Under the pieces are notes generated by a model. The model did not search any database and had not been told where the DNA came from. It saw only the letters and a list, made by a program, of their open reading frames with translations. Below are positions 22,834-29,935 of a stretch of DNA of 32,655 bases, piece after piece (positions within the stretch are counted from its first letter, which is position 1; each line of letters starts with the position of its first letter). The stretch is from CAZKEW01 sp964558915 (GTDB taxonomy: Bacteria > Acidobacteriota > Aminicenantia > Aminicenantales > UBA8522), in the NCBI GenBank assembly GCA_964558915.1, contig CAZLFV010000020.1:1-32655 (forward strand), in the 5' to 3' direction. A program made the position numbers and the translations under genes.

Positions 22834-25311
22834 ATGGATAAAGACAAGGAAAAGGATAAAGGCCAGGGCGAGCAGCCCGCGCTTCCGCCTCCGGCCGCCG
22901 ACCTGTCTGTAGTCAGCCTCGAGGAGGAGATGAAAAAATCCTACCTCGACTACGCCATGAGCGTCATCATCGGCCGGGCCATCCCCGACATCAAAGACGG
23001 CATGAAGCCGGTCCACCGGCGCGTCCTCTACGCTATGTATGAGACGGGGACATCGTATAACAAGCCCTACAAAAAGTCGGCGCGCATAGTCGGTGATGTC
23101 ATCGGAAAATACCATCCCCACGGCGACCAGGCGGTTTACGATACGCTGGTCCGCATGGCCCAGGACTTCAGCATGCGCTATCTGCTCGTTGACGGCCAGG
23201 GCAATTTCGGGTCGATCGACGGCGACCCGCCGGCAGCGATGCGATACACCGAGGTCCGCATGTCCAAGCTGGCTGGGGAAATGCTGGCGGATATTGAAAA
23301 AGACACGGTCAACTTCGTCCCAAACTACGACGAGAGCCTGAGCATGCCCGAGGTCCTGCCGGCAAAGTTCCCGAACCTCCTGGTCAACGGCGGTTCGGGT
23401 ATCGCTGTGGGCATGGCGACGAACATCCCCCCGCACAACCTGGCCGAGGTTTGCGACGGCTTGATCTACCTGATCCAACATCCGAACGCTTCTCTCGAGA
23501 AGATCATGGATTTCGTTCCGGGGCCTGATTTCCCGACAGGAGGATATATCTTTAATCGGCAGGGGATCAGAGACGCCTACCGCGACGGCAAGGGCGTCAT
23601 TCAAATCCGCGCCAAGTCATTAATCGAGCACGGTGACAAAGGCGAGCGCGAGCGCATCGTCATCACCGAGATTCCGTTTGCGGTCAACAAAGCGCGCCTG
23701 CTTGAGAATATCGCCGAGCTGGTCAACGAAAAGAAGCTCGAAGGGATAGCCGACATCCGCGACGAATCCGACCGCGACGGAATCCGCATCGTCCTCGAAA
23801 CAAAGAAGGGCGACCTGCCCGAGGTCATCCTCAACAACCTCTACAAGCACACGGCGCTCCAAACGTCGTTCGGGATCATCATGCTGGCCATCGTCGAGAA
23901 GCAGCCCAAGATGCTGGGCCTCATCGACATTATGAAGTATTTCATCTCCCATCGTCAGGACATCGTCCGGCGGCGGACTCGCTTCGACCTGAAGAAGGCG
24001 GAACACCGGGCCCATATCCTGGAAGGGCTGACCGTCGCGCTCGACCATCTCGACGCCATCATTAAGCTCATCCGTGCCTCGAAGAATGTCGACCTGGCGC
24101 GCCAGGGGTTAATGGAACGTTTCAAGCTAACCCAAATCCAGGCCCAGGCCATCCTGGAGATGCAGCTCCAGCGCCTGACCCATCTGGAACGCGAGAAGAT
24201 CGTCCAGGAGTATAAGGAAGTCAAGGCGCTCATCCTCAAGCTCCGCAGGATCCTGGGCTCGGACAAACTAATCCAGGACATCATCATTGCCGAACTCAAG
24301 GAAATCAAAGAGGAGTACGGCGACGAGCGGCGGACCGAGATCCGTGATGAAGTGATCTCCGACCTGCGGCTTGAAGATCTTATCAAAGAAGAAGATGTCG
24401 TCGTCACCACCACTCAGTCCGGCTATATCAAGAGGACGTCCCTTTCCTCCTATCATTTCCAGCTGCGCGGGGGCAAAGGCCGCAAGGGCATCTCCATGAA
24501 GGCCGAGGACGTGGTGGAGAACGCCTTCGTCTGTTCAACCCATTCCTACCTGCTTTTCTTCACGAACAAGGGCCGCGTCTATTGGCTCAAGGCCCTGGAG
24601 ATCCCGGATGTCGGCGTTTCAGGCCGGGGCAAGGCGATCGCTAATCTGATCGAGTTCCAGCCGGGCGAGATGATGACATCGGTGCTATCCGTTAAGGATT
24701 TTAGCGAAGACAAGTACGTTGTCATGCTGGCCACGAACGGCCTGATCAAGAAGACGCGGCTGGATGAATTTCGAAACATCCGGCGCGGCGGGATTATCGC
24801 CATGAGCCTTCGGCCTAAGAGCCAGCTCATGTGGACCCGCCTCACAGAAGGCAAGCGGGACATCGTTATCGCTACAAAGCACGGCAAGGCCATCAGGTTC
24901 AGCGAAAAGGATATCCGGGCCATGGGCCGGGCTGCGGCCGGGGTCCGGGCCATGACTCTGGCCAAGAAGGACGAAGTCATCGGAATTGTCGCCATCAGTG
25001 AAGGGGACAAGTTTATTTTTACTGCCAGTGAAAAGGGCTATGGGAAGAAGACCGAGACGAGCCTTTACAGGAAGCAGCATCGAGGAGGCAAAGGCCTCAT
25101 CAACCTCAAGATAACACCCAAGATCGGGCCCGCTGTGGCCGTGCTGGGCGTTGCTGAAGAGGATCTCCTCATCGTCACGATGACCGGCAAGGTCATCCGC
25201 ATTACCACCAAGCAGGTGAGATCGTCGGGCCGGGCCACCCAGGGTGTGCGGCTCATCAACCTGGACCAGGGGGACAAGGTCTGCTCCCTGGCCAAAACCG
25301 AAGAAACCTGA
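22834..25311 (+). CDS. gyrA: DNA gyrase subunit A
   Basis: The breakage-reunion subunit of gyrase, 825 residues. A charged and Pro-rich N-terminal extension of about 24 residues precedes the usual start. LDYAMSVIIGRAIPD is near 38-52, and the quinolone-region HPHGDQAVYD near 94-103 has Gln99 where E. coli has Ser83 while keeping the Asp87 equivalent (D103). The catalytic Tyr is Y138 in AAMRYTEVRM. Gyrase is indicated over topoisomerase IV by the C-terminal pinwheel with a GyrA-box-like QLRGGKGRKG near 543-552 and further RGG repeats. The ATG lacks a strong ribosome binding site, and the REP-like element occupies part of the gap to gyrB. Confidence 0.96.
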   Translation: MDKDKEKDKGQGEQPALPPPAADLSVVSLEEEMKKSYLDYAMSVIIGRAIPDIKDGMKPVHRRVLYAMYETGTSYNKPYKKSARIVGDVIGKYHPHGDQAVYDTLVRMAQDFSMRYLLVDGQGNFGSIDGDPPAAMRYTEVRMSKLAGEMLADIEKDTVNFVPNYDESLSMPEVLPAKFPNLLVNGGSGIAVGMATNIPPHNLAEVCDGLIYLIQHPNASLEKIMDFVPGPDFPTGGYIFNRQGIRDAYRDGKGVIQIRAKSLIEHGDKGERERIVITEIPFAVNKARLLENIAELVNEKKLEGIADIRDESDRDGIRIVLETKKGDLPEVILNNLYKHTALQTSFGIIMLAIVEKQPKMLGLIDIMKYFISHRQDIVRRRTRFDLKKAEHRAHILEGLTVALDHLDAIIKLIRASKNVDLARQGLMERFKLTQIQAQAILEMQLQRLTHLEREKIVQEYKEVKALILKLRRILGSDKLIQDIIIAELKEIKEEYGDERRTEIRDEVISDLRLEDLIKEEDVVVTTTQSGYIKRTSLSSYHFQLRGGKGRKGISMKAEDVVENAFVCSTHSYLLFFTNKGRVYWLKALEIPDVGVSGRGKAIANLIEFQPGEMMTSVLSVKDFSEDKYVVMLATNGLIKKTRLDEFRNIRRGGIIAMSLRPKSQLMWTRLTEGKRDIVIATKHGKAIRFSEKDIRAMGRAAAGVRAMTLAKKDEVIGIVAISEGDKFIFTASEKGYGKKTETSLYRKQHRGGKGLINLKITPKIGPAVAVLGVAEEDLLIVTMTGKVIRITTKQVRSSGRATQGVRLINLDQGDKVCSLAKTEET

Positions 25312-25332
25312 TTTTTTCCCTGATTTTTTTCC

Positions 25333-25362
25333 TTGACATCATCTTTCCCCTGATTCTACAAT
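25333..25362 (+). promoter_or_regulatory. Promoter of the acyl-CoA synthetase gene
   Basis: TTGACA (25333-25338), an 18 bp spacer and TACAAT (25357-25362) directly after gyrA. The -10 box overlaps the first in-frame ATG (25361), which therefore cannot be the start of translation from this transcript. Confidence 0.75.
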
Positions 25363-25390
25363 GAGCGCAAATCAGACGCGGAGGGAAAAG

Positions 25391-27190
25391 ATGGCTGAAA
25401 CGCTCGCCCAGGTTCTTCTCGAGACTGTCAAAAATTACCCCAGGCCGGATCTCATGCTGGTTAAGAAAGACGGCCGCTACATCCCTATTTCCACGGATGA
25501 ATTCGGCCGGCGCGTTAAAAATTTCTGCCTAGGGCTAAGGGAGCTGGGGCTTGGAAAAGGGGACAAAATCATTATCCTGTCAGAAAACAGGCCGGAATGG
25601 GTAATGGCGGATCTGGCTCACATGTGCCTGGGGGCCATCACCGTCCCGATTTACACCTCCCTAGTTCCGGAGCAAATCCGGTACATTATTGACGATTCTG
25701 ACGCCAAAGCAGTCATCGTTTCCAACCAAGAACAGTGGCAGAAGGTCGAAGCGGTCAAAAGCGACCTCGCCAAAGTCAGGCAATTTATCACTTTTATGGA
25801 TAAGACACCGGCGGGGACATTGACCTTCGCCGAAGTCGAGCACCTCGGCGAGAAGCTGGCGGCAAGAGCCCCAGGGCTTTTTGAGAAACTCGCCCTCGAG
25901 ATCAAGCCGGATGACGAGGCTTCCCTGATTTACACCTCCGGTACAACAGGAGTGCCAAAAGGAGTCGTCCTGACTCATAGCAACTTCCTGAGCAACATCA
26001 AAACCGCCTGCCAGATCATCGATTTTTCCTATAAAGATACTGTCCTTTCCTTCCTTCCCCTTTCTCATGTCCTTGAACGGATGGTCACGTTTACTTATCT
26101 CTACGTGGGAGCTTCGATTGGCTATGCCGAGAGTGTTGAGACTGTTGCTGAGAACTTGCTGGAAATTCGGCCGAATATCATGGTCAGCGTCCCGCGCGTC
26201 TTTGAAAAAATCTATGCCCGGGTTATGGACACGGTCCTCTCCGGATCGGCCCTCAAAAAGAAGATCTTTTTCTGGGCCCTCAAAGTCGGCCGAGAGTATG
26301 GCCGGAGAAAGCTCCTCAGCGAGCCGATTCCTGCGGGACTCCAGAAGAAGAGAAACCTCGCCCACAAGCTCGTCTTCTCCAAGATCATCGAAAAAACGGG
26401 CGGACGGGTCCGCTTTTTTGTTTCCGGCGGAGCGCCCCTGGCCAAGGACATTGCCGAGTTTTTCTACGCCCTGGGTATTGTGATTCTCGAAGGCTACGGT
26501 TTGACCGAAACCTCTCCCGTCATCTCCGTCAATACTTTTGATAACCTCAGGTTCGGTACAGTCGGCAAGCCCATCCCGGGAATCGAAGTGAAAATCGCGC
26601 CGGACGGGGAGATACTAACCCGCGGCCCGCACATCATGAAGGGTTACTATAAAAAAGAAGCGGAGACCCGGGAAGCGTTCGAGGGCGGCTGGTTTCACAC
26701 CGGCGACATCGGCTGCTTTGATGAGGACGGCTTCCTCGTGATCACCGACCGGAAAAAGGATATCATCGTTACGGCCGGCGGAAAGAACATCGCGCCCCAG
26801 CCGATCGAAAACACGCTCAAAACAAACCCGTACATTTCCAACGCCGTTGTCTTGGGAGACAGACGGAGATTCGTTTGCGCTCTCGTTGTCCCGAACTTCG
26901 ACAAACTCGAGGAGTACGCCCGGTACAATCGCATCCCTTTTAAAGACCGGGCCGAGCTTGTCAGGAACGAACAGGTGGTCAATTTCATTAGGGCCGAAGT
27001 CGACCGGGCCACTCCTGGCCTGGCCTCGTATGAGAAACTTAAGCGGATCGCTCTTCTTGACCGGGATTTTGAGATCGAGAAGGGAGAGATCACGCCTACG
27101 CTCAAGGTGAAGAGGAATATTATCGAACAAAAATACAAAGACCTGATCGACGCCCTTTACGAAGAAGAGCGGAACAATTCGAAGATCTAA
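25391..27190 (+). CDS. Long-chain acyl-CoA synthetase (AMP-forming, FadD15/bubblegum type)
   Basis: This enzyme activates fatty acids to acyl-CoA through an acyl-AMP intermediate. It has about 599 residues from the ATG at 25391, preceded by GGAGG 6 nt upstream. An earlier in-frame ATG at 25361 lies inside the promoter and is rejected. The ANL-family motifs are present: P-loop YTSGTTGVPKGVVLTH, SVPRVFEKIYARV, GYGLTETSPVIS, GWFHTGDIGCFDEDGFL, DRKKDIIVTAGGKNIAPQPIEN, and the catalytic-Lys region LKVKRN near the C-terminus. The substrate chain length is inferred from family resemblance. Its last four bases overlap the end of the convergent zinc-ribbon gene, so there is no room for a terminator between them. 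Confidence 0.93.
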   Translation: MAETLAQVLLETVKNYPRPDLMLVKKDGRYIPISTDEFGRRVKNFCLGLRELGLGKGDKIIILSENRPEWVMADLAHMCLGAITVPIYTSLVPEQIRYIIDDSDAKAVIVSNQEQWQKVEAVKSDLAKVRQFITFMDKTPAGTLTFAEVEHLGEKLAARAPGLFEKLALEIKPDDEASLIYTSGTTGVPKGVVLTHSNFLSNIKTACQIIDFSYKDTVLSFLPLSHVLERMVTFTYLYVGASIGYAESVETVAENLLEIRPNIMVSVPRVFEKIYARVMDTVLSGSALKKKIFFWALKVGREYGRRKLLSEPIPAGLQKKRNLAHKLVFSKIIEKTGGRVRFFVSGGAPLAKDIAEFFYALGIVILEGYGLTETSPVISVNTFDNLRFGTVGKPIPGIEVKIAPDGEILTRGPHIMKGYYKKEAETREAFEGGWFHTGDIGCFDEDGFLVITDRKKDIIVTAGGKNIAPQPIENTLKTNPYISNAVVLGDRRRFVCALVVPNFDKLEEYARYNRIPFKDRAELVRNEQVVNFIRAEVDRATPGLASYEKLKRIALLDRDFEIEKGEITPTLKVKRNIIEQKYKDLIDALYEEERNNSKI

Positions 27191-27909
27191 TCGGAATCGG
27201 CCTTTTTCGGCTGCCAATAAAGGATCCGTCCGCAGTTCTCGCAGAGGATGAGTTTCCGCGTGTCGCGGAGTTCGTTCAGGACTTGCGGGCGGATGCGCAT
27301 GTGGCACATCGAGCAGAAATCCCCCCTGACCGGCGAGAGGACGACTCCGGCCTTTTTGCGGAATATTTTTAGATAAAGACTGACCTGTTCGGCAGGGATT
27401 TGCGGCAGGAGCACTTCTTTTTCCCGGTTGAGCTTCGCGGCCTTCTCTTCCATCTCTTTCCTTTTCTGGAAGATGGCCTCTTTTTCTTGGGATAGTTTTT
27501 CTTTCGCCGCGACGAATTTCTGGCTAGCTTCTTTGATTTCTTTCTGAATGTCATCGGCCAGGAGCATTTCGGCGATGACGTCTTCCTCCAACCGGTCGAC
27601 CCTCTTCTGGGATTCCTCGATCTCCTTGAGGAGGGCCGTGTATTCTTTGTTGGTCTTGACCTCGTTCAGCTGCCTTTTGTATTTGGAAATGTGGTCCTTG
27701 ATATCCTTGATCTCCGCCTCCAGGTCTCTTCTCTTTTTTTGGCTTCCGGCCATTTTTCCTTGGGTGGAAGCGGCCAGCTTGGAGCTTTGTTCGATCTTTT
27801 TGTCGATCTCCTCGATCAGAGGCGGGGTGCTTTCCAGGAAAAGAGTAATTTGCTTGATTTCCGAATCAAGTCGTTGAAGCTCGGCTAACTTCTCGAACTC
27901 GATGTCCAC
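27187..27909 (-). CDS. Coiled-coil protein with C-terminal C4 zinc ribbon (COG1579/DUF164 type)
   Basis: A 240-residue cytoplasmic protein. Residues about 5-170 are almost continuous charged coiled coil with a break near 85-95. The C-terminal domain has four zinc-binding cysteines, C199-x2-C202 and C223-x2-C226, in FCSMCHMRI and ILCENCGRIL. This is the architecture of the widely conserved COG1579 zinc-ribbon proteins, some of which have been suggested to act with nucleic acids; the role is not settled. I read the start as GTG at 27909, with GAGG 7 nt upstream. It lies 21 nt downstream of the tRNA and has no separate promoter that I can see, so co-transcription with the tRNA is likely. Confidence 0.87.
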   Translation of the reverse strand: MDIEFEKLAELQRLDSEIKQITLFLESTPPLIEEIDKKIEQSSKLAASTQGKMAGSQKKRRDLEAEIKDIKDHISKYKRQLNEVKTNKEYTALLKEIEESQKRVDRLEEDVIAEMLLADDIQKEIKEASQKFVAAKEKLSQEKEAIFQKRKEMEEKAAKLNREKEVLLPQIPAEQVSLYLKIFRKKAGVVLSPVRGDFCSMCHMRIRPQVLNELRDTRKLILCENCGRILYWQPKKADSD

Positions 27910-27930
27910 ATTTTTTCCTCGAAATCAGTA

Positions 27931-28002
27931 TGGGCCTACCAGGATTCGAACCTGGGACCTGCCGGTTATGAGCCGGTAGCTCTACCGCTGAGCTATAGGC
28001 CC
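27931..28002 (-). tRNA. tRNA with CAU anticodon (Ile2-type or elongator Met)
   Basis: The 72-nt cloverleaf reads GGGCCTA / TAGGCCC (acceptor), GCTC-AGCGGTA-GAGC (D arm), CCGG-CTCATAA-CCGG (anticodon CAT) and CCAGG-TTCGAAT-CCTGG (T arm), with discriminator A and no encoded CCA. The anticodon stem has an A-C mismatch at its base (27-43). By anticodon it would be scored tRNA-Met. The acceptor C4-G69 and C5-G68 pairs and the GGGCCTATAGCTCAG start look like tRNA-Ile, so lysidine-modified Ile2 (AUA-reading) is the more likely identity. Confidence 0.92.
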
Positions 28003-28009
28003 TGGCCTC

Positions 28010-28038
28010 CTTATAGCAAATATCATAGACCAAGTCAA
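28010..28038 (-). promoter_or_regulatory. tRNA promoter
   Basis: Minus-strand TTGACT (28038-28033), a 17 bp spacer and TATAAG (28015-28010) end 7 bp before the tRNA 5' end. The geometry implies transcription starting at or just before the mature 5' end. Confidence 0.8.
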
Positions 28039-28079
28039 ACAACGCCAGTAATCCTCAATTTGCCGCTGGAAGTACTCGA

Positions 28080-28106
28080 CGGGTCCTGTCGCGGTTCACC
28101 CCCGGC
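28080..28106 (+). repeat. Dispersed intergenic repeat core, copy C
   Basis: GGGTCCTGTCGCGG, a TTCA spacer and CCCCCGGCG. Identical to copy B over the first 14 bases. It lies between rpoD and the tRNA promoter. Confidence 0.6.
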
Positions 28107-28165
28107 GCCCCTTCGCGGTCTATAAAGTTTTATTTTTGGGCAGGAAAGTGAGAGGCATCCAACGC

Positions 28166-28202
28166 TCGGGTCGGCGGGAGGCCCCCGAACCTCGCCACCC
28201 GA
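28166..28202 (-). repeat. GC-rich stem-loop downstream of rpoD
   Basis: On the minus strand TCGGGTGGCG-AGG pairs with CCT-CC-CGCC-G-ACCCGA around a TTCGGGGG loop, giving about 13 pairs with small bulges, some 40 nt after the rpoD stop. The lack of a U-tract argues against a simple intrinsic terminator. Confidence 0.4.
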
Positions 28203-28239
28203 CGGGGCCTATTGCGATTAGATCCGTTGGCGAGCCCGG

Positions 28240-29871
28240 TTAGTAGTTGTTGGTGAACGACCTGAGCTTCCGGCTCCGGCTGGGATGTTTCAGCTTCCTG
28301 AGCGCTTTGGCTTCGATCTGGCGGATTCGTTCACGGGTCACCTTGAATTGCTGGCCGACTTCCTCGAGGGTGTGCTCGTTTCCATCGCCCAACCCGAACC
28401 GCATTTTTAGAACCTTTCCCTCTCTTTCGGTGAGGGATTTCAGGGCCTCCTCGATTTGCTCGCGAAGGTTGATATGGATGACCGTATCCGGGGGCGAAGG
28501 CATGAGCTTGTCTTCGATGAAATCCCCCAAATGGCTGTCTTCTTCTTCTCCGATCGGCGTTTCCAGGGAGATGGGCTCCTGCGCGATTTTGATAATCTTG
28601 CGGACCTTGTTCACCGGCATATCCATCTTTTTGGCGATCTCTTCGCTGGTGGGCTCTCGGCCGATCTCCTGGACCAGGCTTCTCGAAACCCGAATCAGCT
28701 TGTTGATCGTCTCGATCATGTGGACGGGAATCCGGATGGTCCTGGCCTGGTCCGCGATCGCCCGGGTGATGGCTTGCCTGATCCACCAGGTGGCATAAGT
28801 GGAGAACTTGTACCCGCGCCGGTATTCGAATTTATCTACGGCCTTCATCAATCCCATGTTCCCTTCCTGGATGAGGTCGAGGAATTGGAGGCCCCGGTTA
28901 CTGTATTTTTTGGCGATGGAAACAACAAGCCTCAAGTTGGCCGCAACCAGCTCTTTTTTGGCTTGATCGCTGACCTTCTTTCCGGTGGTGATGGTGCGAA
29001 TTGTCTTCCTGAGGTTCTGGGCGTCCAGTCCGATCTCCTTGTGAAAGACCTTCAGCCGCTTGTTCACCTCCCCGATCTTTTCCTTGAGCGCGGCTTGCGT
29101 CTTTTTGCCCCTGGCGCGGTGCATGGCTATGGTCAATTCTTCTTTCGTCTCTTCGAGGTCATTGATGACCTTGAGGTTTTCCCGGAGGGTGCTGATGATT
29201 TTTTCCCGCTCGCTCGAGCGGATATTGAGCTCCCGGATCAAACGGCTCATCTTGACAATATACCGGCCCCGGGCAAAATTGTATTTTTTTGCGGCCGGAA
29301 TACTGTCAAGTTTGCGGCAGACCTCCCTGATTTTCTTTATTTTGGCCAAAACCTGCTTCTTTTTCTCCTCAATCTTGTCCTCGGTGATTTCCTCGTCTGT
29401 GAGGTCGAAGATTTCCTGGAAAATCAACGGATTCGCCTTGATTTCCTCCTCCAGCCGAAGGACATAATTGAGCACGAGTCGTGTCTTGGAGAGCGCCTTG
29501 ATTATGGCTTTTTCGCCCCGCTCGATTTCTCGGGCGATAGCAATCTCACCCTCCCGAGTGAGCAGTGAGATATTGCCCATTTCCCGAAGATAAAGCTTGA
29601 CGGGGTCGGTCGTCCGTTCCAGGCCATGGACAGAAACGAGATCGCTCTTCCTCCTCTTGGGGGCGAGATCTCTTTGCTTGGAGTCGAGAATTTTGATGCC
29701 GTAATCGGTCATGGAGCTCAGAAAATCATCAAAATCCCCGCCTGATTCCAGGTCCTCATGGAAGGTCTTGTCGACTTCTTCGAAAAGGAGATATCCCTGC
29801 TTTCTTCCTTTCGAGAGGAGTTGAGCAATTTCGTCTTTTTGGAATTTATGATCAGAAGTCAAGTCCTGCAC
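28240..29871 (-). CDS. rpoD: RNA polymerase primary sigma factor (sigma-70 family, RpoD)
   Basis: The housekeeping sigma factor. The 543-residue protein has a region 1.1 remnant (about 12-50), region 1.2 (VKLYLREMGNISLLTREGE near 96-114), a long helical non-conserved region (about 135-290), and region 2 with LVAANLRLVVSIAKKYSNRG, LQFLDLIQEGNMGLMKAVDKF and YATWWIRQAI. Region 3 follows, then region 4 with the HTH TLEEVGQQFKVTRERIRQIE and the terminal KLRSF. The listed start is GTG at 29871, but GAGGTG at that position is itself an ideal ribosome binding site 6 nt before a TTG at 29862, which may be the true start. It lies 64 nt after dnaG, the classic dnaG-rpoD pairing. Confidence 0.96.
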   Translation of the reverse strand: MQDLTSDHKFQKDEIAQLLSKGRKQGYLLFEEVDKTFHEDLESGGDFDDFLSSMTDYGIKILDSKQRDLAPKRRKSDLVSVHGLERTTDPVKLYLREMGNISLLTREGEIAIAREIERGEKAIIKALSKTRLVLNYVLRLEEEIKANPLIFQEIFDLTDEEITEDKIEEKKKQVLAKIKKIREVCRKLDSIPAAKKYNFARGRYIVKMSRLIRELNIRSSEREKIISTLRENLKVINDLEETKEELTIAMHRARGKKTQAALKEKIGEVNKRLKVFHKEIGLDAQNLRKTIRTITTGKKVSDQAKKELVAANLRLVVSIAKKYSNRGLQFLDLIQEGNMGLMKAVDKFEYRRGYKFSTYATWWIRQAITRAIADQARTIRIPVHMIETINKLIRVSRSLVQEIGREPTSEEIAKKMDMPVNKVRKIIKIAQEPISLETPIGEEEDSHLGDFIEDKLMPSPPDTVIHINLREQIEEALKSLTEREGKVLKMRFGLGDGNEHTLEEVGQQFKVTRERIRQIEAKALRKLKHPSRSRKLRSFTNNY

Positions 29872-29935
29872 CTCGCGGAAACAAGATTTTCGCTTTTTTA
29901 TTATAAATAACTCGTTTATTGTCCATTGTGTTCCC

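Noticed and set aside
25261..25335. Intrinsic terminator after gyrA (CCAGGG/CCCTGG stem and later T-runs)
   Set aside because: The stem lies inside the coding sequence, with about 20 bases between it and the T-runs, so it does not form a hairpin-plus-U-tract.
28456..29568. 370-codon open frame opposite rpoD
   Set aside because: Antisense shadow of a highly conserved sigma factor; composition reflects the complementary strand.
29900..29928. Promoter directly upstream of rpoD (TATAAT at 29905-29900)
   Set aside because: The only -35-like hexamer (TGGACA) is 14 bp away, too close, and no hexamer fits at 16-18 bp.
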